Shown: positions 49,202 through 58,548, counted from the stretch's first letter. The stretch: DNA of 64,000 nt from Moritella sp. Urea-trap-13 (GCF_002836355.1 NZ_PJCA01000037.1:164486-228485); one strand, 5' to 3'. Program-made: numbers and translations. Notes: generated from the letters alone by a model not told the origin.

Positions 49202-49239
49202 AACACTTGATGGCAACATCAGGTGTTTTTTTATGTCTG
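49202..49239 (+). terminator. Terminator of the tRNA gene (second copy of the rpoD terminator)
   Basis: Same 38 bases as 48898-48935 except one C-to-T change, which leaves a G-U pair in the stem. It begins 9 bases after the tRNA. Confidence 0.92.
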
Positions 49240-49305
49240 TAAGAAAGTAAAATGACTGATTTAATCAAATACGAGTCAACTCATGAAAATCCTACCTAAA
49301 CCACC

Positions 49306-50220
49306 TTAATTAACTTTCAACACAGTCATGTTAGACACGACACCACCGAGATAAATACCAAGAAGCATACAAAGCACAGCAACTAGCCCAGCTGGTGAAA
49401 ATGCCGGTAAAGCTAACAACAACTGCGTATCGTTACCACCATTGGCCAGAACTGCGCCCATACCCATCAGTATTCCTGCTGATAAATGTTTAACTACTTG
49501 TCTTATCGTCATCCATTTGAAAACAAATGAGCGAGTAAAAATAGCGGCAATCAGCATTCCCATGACCAAACTAAGTATCAATAAAAATCGCTCTGCTGAC
49601 GGCCATTGTTGCTCATTTCCGTACCACACGAACAAACTAATATCTTTAAGTAGCCCGCTTGGCGTCCAGTGTGGCTCATACAAAAATACTATGCTCGCCA
49701 TCATGCCAATACTTAACATCGACAACCACAGTTTTTTATTATCGTTATTGAAACGAAACAAGGCGACAACTAACAATATCGACAATAACGCCATTCCCAT
49801 AAAATGCATACTTGGCGGCAGGATATAAACATCGCTTTCAACTTTATCAATAAATGAGGCAAGCAAAACCCAGCCTGTTAACCAGCCAAAAATTGTCACC
49901 ATCATCGCCATATCTCCACGTGTCAGGCGGCTAACGGTCGATACACCACAACCCTGATTTACTGCCGCGCCAAAACCAAATAATAACCCACCAATAGCCG
50001 AAAACCAGGTAGCTTGGTGTGAGGCTAACGAGCTGTGATCCAAGGTCACGTTAGCGATCAATAAAGGCAACCAGGCAAATGTGCCACTGAGTAGAATAGC
50101 GGCTAAAAACATCGGTTTGCCTTTAGCTGCTTGATTAACGCCTTTGACCATACATAACCCTGTTGTTTGCGCTAAATAACCAAGGCAGGCAATTAAAATC
50201 AGTGTAATAATAAATAACAC
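49306..50220 (-). CDS. YeeE/YedE-family sulfur-compound transporter
   Basis: A polytopic membrane protein of 304 residues, from a GTG at 50220 with AGGAG six bases upstream; the frame is open to 50346 but the extra 42 residues have no start signal and no hydrophobic plan. The 'FGFGAAVNQGCGVSTVSRLTRGD' stretch (shortened: 'NQGCGVSTVSRL') with its membrane cysteine is the YeeE hallmark; related proteins (TsuA) import thiosulfate. 'GMGAVLANGGNDTQLLLALP' is a second half-motif. A cysteine at 'GLCMVKG' may also take part. Substrate uncertain. Confidence 0.85.
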   Translation of the reverse strand: MLFIITLILIACLGYLAQTTGLCMVKGVNQAAKGKPMFLAAILLSGTFAWLPLLIANVTLDHSSLASHQATWFSAIGGLLFGFGAAVNQGCGVSTVSRLTRGDMAMMVTIFGWLTGWVLLASFIDKVESDVYILPPSMHFMGMALLSILLVVALFRFNNDNKKLWLSMLSIGMMASIVFLYEPHWTPSGLLKDISLFVWYGNEQQWPSAERFLLILSLVMGMLIAAIFTRSFVFKWMTIRQVVKHLSAGILMGMGAVLANGGNDTQLLLALPAFSPAGLVAVLCMLLGIYLGGVVSNMTVLKVN

Positions 50221-50354
50221 CACATACTCCTGAATTTTGACCAAGATAAGAAAGCGAGAATAGAAATGTTTCAAGCCATATGAGTTAGCTTTAAATATAG
50301 TAAATTTATGATTTTGTGTATTCGACACCACCCTAAATAAAATCATGCGGTATC

Positions 50355-50860
50355 TCAGCGTGACTAGAAGGGTGAATGATTATCGCGAGGTGGCGGTAGA
50401 GAAGAAAGTACCTTTTGCAGAAAACGTTATTTACCAAGATGACTGCATTATGGTTGCCTACAACCCCTTTTTTAGCGGTCAGTCCTAGTGGTCAATTCGT
50501 TAATGAGTGCTTAGTTAACCGTCTAAGAATAAAAATAGGAATAGAAATACTGGTAACAGCACATAGACTTGATCGTGCCACAGCGGGGCTTATGTTGCTA
50601 TCAAAGCTGCCAGATTAGCGTTCTCTGTACCATTACTTATTTAAACATGGCAATATCACCAAGCATTATCAAGCCATTGCCCGCTTAACACCCGAGTTAC
50701 GACAACGGCAGCAACAAGGTGAACTCGCGTTACCACTGCATTGGACTGTAAAAAATAGAATTGTAAAAGGCGAACCGAGTTTCACGATGAAAATTGCAGA
50801 CGGTGAAGCGAATAGTCATTCTGAAATAGACTTGATTGAATAGCGCGAGTAAAACTCAGG
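50355..50860 (+). pseudogene. Decayed RluA-family pseudouridine synthase gene
   Basis: About 500 bases that align base for base with 53195-53670 of the intact gene at 52997. The first 65 or so codons and the C-terminal third are missing. A net 2-base loss near 50460 shifts the frame, a TAG interrupts at about 50617, and three bases are lost near 50745. The codon for the catalytic Asp ('HRLDRATAG') at 50571 is still present. The alignment ends in unrelated sequence near 50850. It has probably been silent for a while, but divergence is modest. Confidence 0.9.
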
Positions 50861-51009
50861 AAGAGTAAGCCTAAATTACAGAATAATTCGAATGTTGAAT
50901 AAATATGGGGGGGAGGAACCTAAGGCCAGACTAATATGACAGACTCAGCTAATTCTTCGAATGTCAGCCCTAAATAACAGTCCCACCTTCCCTTAGCGGT
51001 GATTTTCCC

Positions 51010-51906
51010 TTACAAATTAATCAGCTTGATATCGTTATCCCAGCACTTCGCCACATAATCAATGAACTGGCGAACGACTGGCTGCTGGTAACTCCTCGAC
51101 AAATAAACCGCCCACAGAGAACTATTTGGAATTGCATATTCGGTTAACAAAGGAATAAGCTGACCACTGCTGATCAAAGGATTAGCTAGATCACAAGGTA
51201 AACGCACAATGCCGGTACCACGGATCGCAGATCGGGAAAGCGTAACCAAGTTATTCGCTTTAATATTGCCTTTAACGACTACCGAGTAATGATGATTGTC
51301 TCGAATAAAGTCCCACGTTGCTCCCCCCATATGGATGAAACAATTGTGATCGCGCAGATCATTCGGCTCATTCGGTGTCGAATGTGATTTCAAGTAAGTT
51401 GGAGAAGCACATATTACAGAGTCAATCGCCATCAATTTTCTGGCGATCAAATTTTCATCCGGTTGACTCGTATAGCGCAGAGCGATATCAATACGCTCAT
51501 CAACGAGCTGGGAAAAGCTATCTGATGCTAAAATGTCAATTGTGACATCTGGGTTTACCTTAGTGAAATCATTAATGACATCAAGCAGTAATCCTTGCGC
51601 TAGACCTACTGGTGATGAGATTCGAATGGTTCCCGATAAATGTTGGGATTGGTACAAGGCTCTGGCTTCTAATTCGGCAGTCTCGTGCAATATCCACTCA
51701 CAACGCCTTAACGTCTCTTCACCTGCTACCGTTAAGCTCACCTTACGTGTGGTTCGATGCAACAATCGCTGTTGCAGCCATGATTCAACCTCCTGAACAT
51801 GCCGTGAAACTTGCAAACGACTCAGTCCTAAGTTCTCTGCAGCTTTGGTAAAGCTAGCCGTATTCGCTACTTCAATAAAACTGCGCATTGCTGTTAATCG
51901 ATCCAT
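51010..51906 (-). CDS. LysR-family transcriptional regulator
   Basis: 298 residues. N-terminal winged helix 'MDRLTAMRSFIEVANTASFTKAAENLGLSRLQVSRHVQEVE' (the helix-turn-helix is 'SFTKAAENLGLSRLQVSRHV'), then a substrate-binding domain with 'GTIRISSPVGLAQGLLLD' and 'DIALRYTSQPDENLIARKL', of the CrgA/AaeR-like group. It is divergent from the SMP-30 gene with a 126-base gap, the usual LysR arrangement, so local control of that gene is likely. The inducer is unknown. Confidence 0.93.
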   Translation of the reverse strand: MDRLTAMRSFIEVANTASFTKAAENLGLSRLQVSRHVQEVESWLQQRLLHRTTRKVSLTVAGEETLRRCEWILHETAELEARALYQSQHLSGTIRISSPVGLAQGLLLDVINDFTKVNPDVTIDILASDSFSQLVDERIDIALRYTSQPDENLIARKLMAIDSVICASPTYLKSHSTPNEPNDLRDHNCFIHMGGATWDFIRDNHHYSVVVKGNIKANNLVTLSRSAIRGTGIVRLPCDLANPLISSGQLIPLLTEYAIPNSSLWAVYLSRSYQQPVVRQFIDYVAKCWDNDIKLINL

Positions 51907-52032
51907 ATAGCCTCACCAATTAGTAACCCTAAAGGATACAATCTACATCAATTATTGGTATTTATCTCAAAATATTAATCTATTAGACTAGCTCTATCGT
52001 TGAAATACAGATTAATCATTAGGAAAAAATAA

Positions 52033-52875
52033 ATGAAAAAGTTAATACCGTTTTTGGCTCTGGCCTTCGTGGGTGCTTCACAAGCTGAGAGTTTAGTTTC
52101 GGAACCTGTGGTGGTTGGTGAATCATTTGGTTTTACCGAAGGGCCTGCTTGGGACAATCAACAGCATCGCTTTGTATTTAGTGATATCCCTAATCACACA
52201 TTATGGCAGGTGACTGCGGACGGTACGCTCAGCAAAATCACTGATAATTCAGGTTATTCAAATGGTAATGCCGTAGATAACAATGGCAACATATGGAGTG
52301 CTCGCCATGACCGCAAATTAAGCCGCATGACGCCATCAGGAAAAGTAGATGTAGTTGCCGCTAATTTTAATGGTGCGCCATTGAATAGCCCCAATGATAT
52401 AACGGTTGCAAGTGATGGGGCTATTTGGTTTACAGATCCACCTTTTGGTATTCAGGGATATGGACCAGAAAAAGCCAATGAAGCACAACCAGTCAGAGGT
52501 ATCTATCGTTGGAAAGACGGAGATCTTGACTTGATGAGTGGTGACCTAACGCTACCAAACGGTATCTCTTTCAATGATGGCAGTTTATTTGTTGCTGATA
52601 CGGCAGATGGTTGGGTATATAAATTCTCTGTATCAGCCTCTGGTCTGGGTAAGCCGGAAAAATTTGCACGAGCTGGCGATATGGCTGACGGTTTAGCATT
52701 TGATTCCGATAACAACCTTTGGCTTGCCACTACTGGTGGTCTTGCTGTTTTCAATCCGGCTGGTGAGCAGACCTATTTTATTAAAATTGATGCATCTCAT
52801 ATCAGTAATATCGCCGTTACGGATAGCCTGGTATTAGTGACTGCCGCGAATAAAGTGCTCCTCTACTCCAAATAA
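52033..52875 (+). CDS. Secreted SMP-30/gluconolactonase-like protein
   Basis: A 280-residue beta-propeller of the SMP-30/LRE family, whose members hydrolyse sugar lactones with a bound divalent metal. Signal peptide about 1-18 ('GASQA'), so probably periplasmic. The metal/active-site stretches 'GFTEGPAWD' (Glu), 'PLNSPNDITVASDGAIWFTDPPFG' (Asn, Asp) and 'DMADGLAFDSDNNLW' (Asp) are visible. It stands alone next to its LysR regulator. The lactone substrate is not predictable. Confidence 0.88.
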   Translation: MKKLIPFLALAFVGASQAESLVSEPVVVGESFGFTEGPAWDNQQHRFVFSDIPNHTLWQVTADGTLSKITDNSGYSNGNAVDNNGNIWSARHDRKLSRMTPSGKVDVVAANFNGAPLNSPNDITVASDGAIWFTDPPFGIQGYGPEKANEAQPVRGIYRWKDGDLDLMSGDLTLPNGISFNDGSLFVADTADGWVYKFSVSASGLGKPEKFARAGDMADGLAFDSDNNLWLATTGGLAVFNPAGEQTYFIKIDASHISNIAVTDSLVLVTAANKVLLYSK

Positions 52876-52996
52876 TATAGCAGAATAGAAATAACACAGT
52901 ATTGCAGAGTGATTAGGGCCGTGAATTAAATGAGGATTTCAGCTACACTCTTGCACCTCTTGACCAATTGCCGTTTTTACAGAGTTTATTAGCCCT

Positions 52997-53944
52997 ATGT
53001 CTACAGTCCGTGCCACTCATGCTTCCCATATTGTATTACCAGAAAGCGTTACCGATAAACCTACCGTATTCAGCTTTCTTATCAGTCATTTCCAACAGAT
53101 TGACGCGGCGATATGGCAACAACGGATCATTGATGGCAAAGTGCATTGGCGTGATGGTCGCTTAATTACCCTAGATTGTGCATTTGTACCACGTGAGCGC
53201 GTGTATTATTACCGTGAAGTGGCAGTAGAGAAGAAGGTGCCTTTTGCGGAAAAAATTATTTACCAAGATGACAACATTATTGTGGCCTACAAACCCCACT
53301 TTTTAGCGGTGAGCCCTAGCGGTCAATTCGTTAATGAATGCTTGGTTAACCGCCTAAGGATAAAAACCGGTATCGAAACACTGGTAACAGCGCATCGTCT
53401 TGATCGCGCCACAGCTGGGTTAATGCTGCTATGTAAGATCCCTGAACAACGCAGTATCTACCATGACTTATTCAAACATGGCAATATCACTAAGCACTAC
53501 CAAGCTATCGCTCGATTAACACCGCAATTAAAACAACTGCACGATGAAGATAACTTGCCACTACCGCATTGCTGGACAGTAAAGAATAGAATCGTGAAAG
53601 GCAATCCGACGTTCACAATGCAGATCGCAGAGGGTGAAGCTAATAGTCATTCAACCATCGCATTAATTGCAGTTAAAGGGGAGTTTGGATTATTTAAATT
53701 GTCGCCAATTACTGGCAAGACCCATCAGCTGCGCTTACACATGGATAGTTTAGGTATGCCATTGGTAAATGACCGCTTATATCCAACACTGTTAGACCGG
53801 TGTGATGATAATTTTGAACAACCATTGCAGTTATTAGCGCAACAGCTTGAATTTACTGATCCCGTCACAGGTATTGAACACAACATAGTGACTGAAGCAC
53901 TGGAGATTGATGCGTTAATTGATGGAAGCGTCGATATTATCTAA
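52997..53944 (+). CDS. RluA-family 23S/tRNA pseudouridine synthase
   Basis: 315 residues. The catalytic Asp lies in 'VTAHRLDRATAGLML' (Asp136), with 'VAYKPHFLAVSPSG' before it and the family end 'GKTHQLRLHMDSLGMPLVNDRLYP'. An N-terminal region resembling an S4-like domain precedes the core ('WQQRIIDGKVHWRDGR'). The target RNA cannot be told. A decayed copy of this gene lies 2.6 kb upstream at 50355-50860. Transcription is independent of the neighbours as far as seen. Confidence 0.93.
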   Translation: MSTVRATHASHIVLPESVTDKPTVFSFLISHFQQIDAAIWQQRIIDGKVHWRDGRLITLDCAFVPRERVYYYREVAVEKKVPFAEKIIYQDDNIIVAYKPHFLAVSPSGQFVNECLVNRLRIKTGIETLVTAHRLDRATAGLMLLCKIPEQRSIYHDLFKHGNITKHYQAIARLTPQLKQLHDEDNLPLPHCWTVKNRIVKGNPTFTMQIAEGEANSHSTIALIAVKGEFGLFKLSPITGKTHQLRLHMDSLGMPLVNDRLYPTLLDRCDDNFEQPLQLLAQQLEFTDPVTGIEHNIVTEALEIDALIDGSVDII

Positions 53945-53949
53945 TCAGT

Positions 53950-54351
53950 TTACACTGTGATATTTAATTTATGTGTCATTTTGGCTTTCTCTAAACAACG
54001 GGTAATCTTCATTTTCGATACGGGTTTAACGAGGTAGTCGGTAGGCTGGAGTTTGATCACTTGCTTGACAGTATTGATATTATTATCACCCGTGACAATA
54101 AATACAGGGATGTTTTTTTGTTGTTTACGGACATACTCTAGTACCTGTAAACCATCAAGTTCTTCGCGTAAATTAAGGTCCAAAAAAATATAATCAAATT
54201 GTTTTTTTGACAATAAATTAAGCGCCTGCGGGACATTATCAGCATGAGTAACGCTGTCATAATCAGCATGATTTTCAAATGAAACGTTACGCACTAACTG
54301 CGTAATAATTTGTATTATCACCTTACTGTCTTCAACAATCAGACATCTCAT
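53950..54351 (-). CDS. Stand-alone response-regulator receiver protein
   Basis: 133 residues consisting of a single receiver domain, with no output domain. The acidic pair Glu7-Asp8, phospho-acceptor Asp58 in 'DYIFLDLNL', Thr87 in 'FIVTGDN' and Lys109 in 'YLVKPVSK' are all in place, so it should be phosphorylatable. Without output domain it may work by protein contact like CheY or Spo0F, or as a phosphate sink. No kinase gene is adjacent; the sensor-only protein at 56392 lies 2 kb away but has no kinase domain. Confidence 0.9.
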   Translation of the reverse strand: MRCLIVEDSKVIIQIITQLVRNVSFENHADYDSVTHADNVPQALNLLSKKQFDYIFLDLNLREELDGLQVLEYVRKQQKNIPVFIVTGDNNINTVKQVIKLQPTDYLVKPVSKMKITRCLEKAKMTHKLNITV

Positions 54352-54555
54352 TATAACCCCTTAGCCCTTTGATTGTTATCAAACATTAGCTCAGTATAGG
54401 CTGGAGTTAGTTAAAATATATTCTAACTTTAACTATTTACCGCAGAAATATGAAACGGCTCACATTTAAAATCAACATCTTATAATTTTCAATATGAGTG
54501 ATATATTTTGCTCTATTATAAATCAGTTTAAGCGTATCGAAGAGCGACAAGTCTG

Positions 54556-54581
54556 CAGACCTTCCGAAGATAGAAGGCCTG
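54556..54581 (-). terminator. Hairpin downstream of panF
   Basis: A 9-bp stem with one mismatch (54556-54564 with 54573-54581), 20 bases after the panF stop on its strand. No clear U-tract. Confidence 0.4.
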
Positions 54582-54600
54582 TATTGAACTGCTGATTTAT

Positions 54601-56037
54601 TTATGCTCTTTGAGTGACCAGCATTGGCATAAATCTATGCACCGCCAGCATGCAAATCGCCGAAATACATAATGCAGGGACAATGGGATGAATGCCAAAC
54701 ATGGCTGGTTTAAACCATAGCAACACTAAATAACTTACTAGGCCAGTTACCATCGCCGCTAATGCCGCATTACCCGCAATCTGCGGCCAATATAACCCAG
54801 CAAGCACAGGCCATAAGAATACCGCTTGTAGCGCACCAAACGCAGCAAGATTAAGCCATACGATCATTTCCGGCGGTTCGATTGCAAAATAAGTCGCGAC
54901 TACCGTCACCAACACCATAGCTACACGCGTTAAACTTACTTGTGAGTTAGCCGTTAATGATGGATAACAACGCACAACGCCATCGCGCACCAAACTTACC
55001 GCTGACTGCAGCAACATTGAATCCACCGATGACATTACCGCCGCAATCGGCGCTGCTAATAATACCCCGGCCCAGAACGGGTCAAAAAGACCAGTAATTA
55101 ACCTTGGCATAATCTCATCTGGCACGGTCAAATTAGGATATAAAGCCCTGCCTAATACCCCACTTAAATGCGGAATAAGGGTCATTAAGAAACTAATTAT
55201 CGTGCCCCAAATCATCCCGCGTTTTAATGCATTGGTATCTTTAACCGCCAGTAACCGCACCACGGTATGTGGTAACCCTAAGGTGCCAAAACAAATTAAC
55301 ATCCAAAATGACAGCATCATTGGCCAGCCAAGTTGGCCATTGTTGCCCTGTGGACTTAATAACGTTGGCGATTGGCTACTCACGTCGGTCATTAATGCGG
55401 TTAAACCACCTTGCGAGAGTAAGGTGATAAAAATGACTAATACACCAATAATCATCAAGATACCTTGGAATGCATCAGTGATCACCACAGCGCGAAAACC
55501 ACCAGTCAGCGTATACGCCAGTACCGTGATAACAAATAACCCCAATCCGAGCTCATAACTGATACCGCTCACCCCCGAGAATAAGCGGGCACCACCAATG
55601 AACTGCACCGATATCATCGCAATGAAACCGACAACGAGGCTGACCAAGGCCAATTTAGTTAACCAGCTGTTTTGATAGCGCGCATCCAACCATTCAATCA
55701 AGGTGGCGTGTTCGGCTTTACGTTGTGCTAATAATTTCGGGCCTAAAACCCCTAAGGTTAACATCGCAACGGGAACTTGGATCAATGCCAACCACACCCA
55801 ACCTAAACCAATTTTATACGCGGCGCCGGGTCCACCAATAAACGAACTTGCACTGGTATAGGTAGCCACTAGTGTCAGGGCTAATAAAGGACCATTGAGA
55901 AAACGACCACCGATAAAGAAACGTTTAGCTTTATCTTGATATAATTCCCCTGCTTGTTTTGATTGGCGAGCACTCCACCAACGGGTAATCAGTAAACTAG
56001 CGATAAGATAAATAAAAATAGGGATGAGATTAGTCAT
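54601..56037 (-). CDS. panF: Sodium/pantothenate symporter
   Basis: A 478-residue member of the sodium:solute symporter family that imports the coenzyme A precursor pantothenate with Na+. The N-terminal 'LYQDKAKRFFIGGRFLNGPLLALTLVATYTSASSFIGGPGAAYKIGLGWVWL' region (short form: 'TYTSASSFIGGPGAAY') is the PanF-type Na+ site. 'AAPIAAVMSSVDSMLLQSAVSLVRD' lies in the later half. It forms a two-gene operon with yhdT, overlapping by 8 bases. In E. coli the pair sits between accC and prmA. Confidence 0.94.
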   Translation of the reverse strand: MTNLIPIFIYLIASLLITRWWSARQSKQAGELYQDKAKRFFIGGRFLNGPLLALTLVATYTSASSFIGGPGAAYKIGLGWVWLALIQVPVAMLTLGVLGPKLLAQRKAEHATLIEWLDARYQNSWLTKLALVSLVVGFIAMISVQFIGGARLFSGVSGISYELGLGLFVITVLAYTLTGGFRAVVITDAFQGILMIIGVLVIFITLLSQGGLTALMTDVSSQSPTLLSPQGNNGQLGWPMMLSFWMLICFGTLGLPHTVVRLLAVKDTNALKRGMIWGTIISFLMTLIPHLSGVLGRALYPNLTVPDEIMPRLITGLFDPFWAGVLLAAPIAAVMSSVDSMLLQSAVSLVRDGVVRCYPSLTANSQVSLTRVAMVLVTVVATYFAIEPPEMIVWLNLAAFGALQAVFLWPVLAGLYWPQIAGNAALAAMVTGLVSYLVLLWFKPAMFGIHPIVPALCISAICMLAVHRFMPMLVTQRA

Positions 56038-56224
56038 GATAAGTAGATTTAATCATTAAAATAAGGAAGAAGATAAGCAGTAAAGGTGCAAATAGGCAAG
56101 AAAACCAAAACCAAACAGGCAGTCCCCACCAATTACCTTGCTCTGCTAATAGCAGCGGCCCTGCACACCACAGAGCGAAGTAGCCCAGTGTCAGTAACAA
56201 GGTTTTTTTTGAAATTAAGTGCAT
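56030..56224 (-). CDS. yhdT: YhdT family small membrane protein
   Basis: A 64-residue protein with two membrane helices (about 9-29 and 37-58) separated by a short 'GNWWGLPVWFWFS' loop, matching DUF997/YhdT. It always seems to accompany panF and overlaps its start by 8 bases, so a helper role in pantothenate transport is likely, but its function is not established. Confidence 0.88.
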   Translation of the reverse strand: MHLISKKTLLLTLGYFALWCAGPLLLAEQGNWWGLPVWFWFSCLFAPLLLIFFLILMIKSTYHD

Positions 56225-56391
56225 AGCTAAGCCTAAAATAAATATCGCGTAGAATATAACGCATCATAATAGATAAATAACTCTAATTAGATGGAGATCC
56301 TGCGCGTTCTAGTGTTTTAAGCTGAATTATATCGCGATAACGCCAGTACATCCAAATAATGTTTTATTAAACGATGGCCAATGACATTTTA

Positions 56392-56976
56392 TTATACGAC
56401 GGATTCGTCAAATGAAGTTAACGTATGACCGATAATCGAATCAATATCATCAATATAAACACCCGCACCATACGTCCAGCCCCATGCAGGAAAACGCTTA
56501 CTGTAAGAGATTTTACGTACTGGTTCACCACCAATAAATAATGGGAAACAATAACGAATAAAGGTTCCACCCATTAATTTTTTGGCCTGTTGATGGATTT
56601 CTTGATAAGTAAAATCCCCACCAGAATCTTTTTGCATTTTTACATTTTCATGCGCATAGTCCACACCACCTAAAGAAGCCAGCAAGGTGTAGTTATCATC
56701 AAACACAAAAATATAATTATCATCGAGTAAGGAAAGGCGTTTTAAGGCGTGTTTCTGTGCATCTTCAAGCGAGAGGACTCCCGATTGGTAATACAGCTCA
56801 TAGTGCTGAAAAATAGCTTCCGTTTTATCAATTATATTAACTAAACGTGACTTTCTTTCTGCCAGCATTTCTCCGCGTAATATGGATAAATAACCGAGTG
56901 CAATAAACACTAAAACCATAAAACTGAATGCGATACACAAGGCAATTTGGTTGGTAACAGAATAACGTCGGCACAT
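56392..56976 (-). CDS. Sensor-only single-Cache membrane protein
   Basis: 194 residues from the ATG at 56976, with GAGG six bases upstream; an upstream in-frame ATG at 57003 lacks one. An N-terminal membrane helix (about 8-30, 'ALCIAFSFMVLVFIALGYL') is followed by one periplasmic Cache domain: 'LLDDNYIFVFDDNYTLLASLG' (in short 'YIFVFDDNYTLLA'), then 'PAWGWTYGAGVYIDDID', as in the double-Cache chemoreceptors. It stops right after, with no second helix, HAMP, methyl-accepting, kinase or GGDEF domain. It may be a truncated receptor or a sensor that works by binding a partner. Confidence 0.82.
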   Translation of the reverse strand: MCRRYSVTNQIALCIAFSFMVLVFIALGYLSILRGEMLAERKSRLVNIIDKTEAIFQHYELYYQSGVLSLEDAQKHALKRLSLLDDNYIFVFDDNYTLLASLGGVDYAHENVKMQKDSGGDFTYQEIHQQAKKLMGGTFIRYCFPLFIGGEPVRKISYSKRFPAWGWTYGAGVYIDDIDSIIGHTLTSFDESVV

Positions 56977-57218
56977 TACAGCCTCTACAAGATAACAAAA
57001 CAATCTTTCATTATGCTATCATATAAAAACATAAACGACTGTAAACAATGACAAAAATAATTATTAATTATTGATTTACTAAAATGGAATTTTAACTAAT
57101 AGCGCATTGTTTATATTTTCAGTGTAATTAGATTGCAATAATGTGATCAATTTAGCGGGGAAATTAACGATAAGTATACAGTAACAACCTATCGTTAATA
57201 TTTAACGATCAAAGCGGC

Positions 57219-57623
57219 TTATTGAGCTACAATCTCATAGCTCGAAGTAACCTCAGCTGCCTTCTCTAGCATTTTAGCAACAGAGCAATATTTTTCCATT
57301 GATAGTTCAACGGCCCGCTTAACTTTTTTCTCATTCAACTCACTGCCAGAAACAATAAAGTGGGCGTTGATCTTAGTGAATACACGCGGTGGCTCAGGTG
57401 CACGTTCACTGGTTAAATTAACCTCACAACCGAGGATGTTTTGGCGGCCCGTTTTTAAAATATCCACAACGTCGATAGAGCTACATGCGCCCATACCCAT
57501 CAACACAACTTCCATTGGACTTGCTGCAATACCACTACGATCACCGTCCATTAGAATACCGTGACCCGTTTCTGATGTGCCCATTAATTGCATTTCTTGG
57601 ATCCACTTCACATTAGCTTTCAT
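57219..57623 (-). CDS. yhfA: OsmC/Ohr family protein YhfA
   Basis: 134 residues of the OsmC superfamily, which includes thiol-dependent peroxidases. Two conserved cysteines are present, in 'MGMGACSSIDVVDIL' and 'EKYCSVAKML'. Position divergent from crp is conserved from E. coli, where the role of YhfA is also unknown. AGGGG precedes the ATG. Function beyond the family is not predicted. Confidence 0.92.
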   Translation of the reverse strand: MKANVKWIQEMQLMGTSETGHGILMDGDRSGIAASPMEVVLMGMGACSSIDVVDILKTGRQNILGCEVNLTSERAPEPPRVFTKINAHFIVSGSELNEKKVKRAVELSMEKYCSVAKMLEKAAEVTSSYEIVAQ

Positions 57624-57906
57624 AAAACCCCTCGTTAATATTCAATTCAAAGGCACTAAACAATACAACCCACCACTAAAGTGGTAAAGTACCGTCTCAT
57701 ATCCCAAATATAGTTTAAAGTCACAAATAAACAGTAAGTCAATATTCAAAAAATGATATATTCACGTTGATATGAACAGAAATCAACTCAGTTCTTGCTT
57801 ATTAGTGTTATTGTCTCTTATGCTATCAAGTCATTAATAATAATAAAATTAAAATATCGCAATACGGACATAATTTGCGATTATAATAACTTACAGAGGA
57901 ATACCC

Positions 57907-58548
57907 ATGGTTGTTATCGGCAAGCCACAATCCGACCCTACTTTAGAATGGTTCTTATCTCACTGCCATATCCACAAGTACCCTTCAAAAAGTACGCTAA
58001 TCCATGCTGGAGAAAAAGCAGAAACTTTATATTTTATCGTTAAAGGTTCTGTGGCCGTTCTAATCAAGGATGAAGAAGGTAAAGAGATGATCCTCTCTTA
58101 CCTTAACCAAGGTGACTTCATGGGTGAATTAGGCCTATTTGAAGATACTGAAGAACCTGTACGTAGTGCATGGATCCGAGCTAAATCACCATGTGAAGTA
58201 GCAGAGATTTCATATAAAAAATTCCGTCAGTTAATCCAAGTTAACCCTGAAATTCTAATGCGTCTATCAGGACAAATGGCTGAACGTTTACAAACAACAA
58301 GCCAAAAAGTGGGCGATCTAGCATTCCTAGACGTGACAGGTCGTATTGCACAGACATTACTAAGCTTAGCAAAACAGCCTGACGCAATGACTCACCCAGA
58401 CGGTATGCAAATTAAAATTACTCGTCAAGAAATCGGTCAGATCGTTGGTTGCTCGCGTGAAACTGTTGGTCGTATCTTGAAGATGCTTGAAGAACAAGAG
58501 CTTATTTCAGCTCATGGTAAAACGATTGTGGTATTTGGCACTCGCTAA
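57907..58548 (+). CDS. crp: cAMP receptor protein
   Basis: Global cAMP-dependent regulator of carbon catabolism. 213 residues. The cyclic-nucleotide domain includes '[19 protein letters not shown]', where Glu, Arg and Ser contact cAMP. The DNA-recognition helix is in '[25 protein letters not shown]', as in E. coli CRP, so it should see TGTGA-N6-TCACA. A GAGG ribosome-binding site precedes the ATG. The 283-base divergent region to yhfA presumably holds autoregulatory sites, though I found no strong one. Confidence 0.98.
   Translation: MVVIGKPQSDPTLEWFLSHCHIHKYPSKSTLIHAGEKAETLYFIVKGSVAVLIKDEEGKEMILSYLNQGDFMGELGLFEDTEEPVRSAWIRAKSPCEVAEISYKKFRQLIQVNPEILMRLSGQMAERLQTTSQKVGDLAFLDVTGRIAQTLLSLAKQPDAMTHPDGMQIKITRQEIGQIVGCSRETVGRILKMLEEQELISAHGKTIVVFGTR

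Noticed and set aside
50221..50346. N-terminal extension of the YeeE-type transporter
   Set aside because: A GTG with AGGAG at good distance at 50220 fits better, and the extension is polar and unlike the family.
49200..54600. Prophage, integrative element or IS
   Set aside because: No integrase, transposase or terminal inverted repeats found; only a duplicated terminator and a decayed gene copy.
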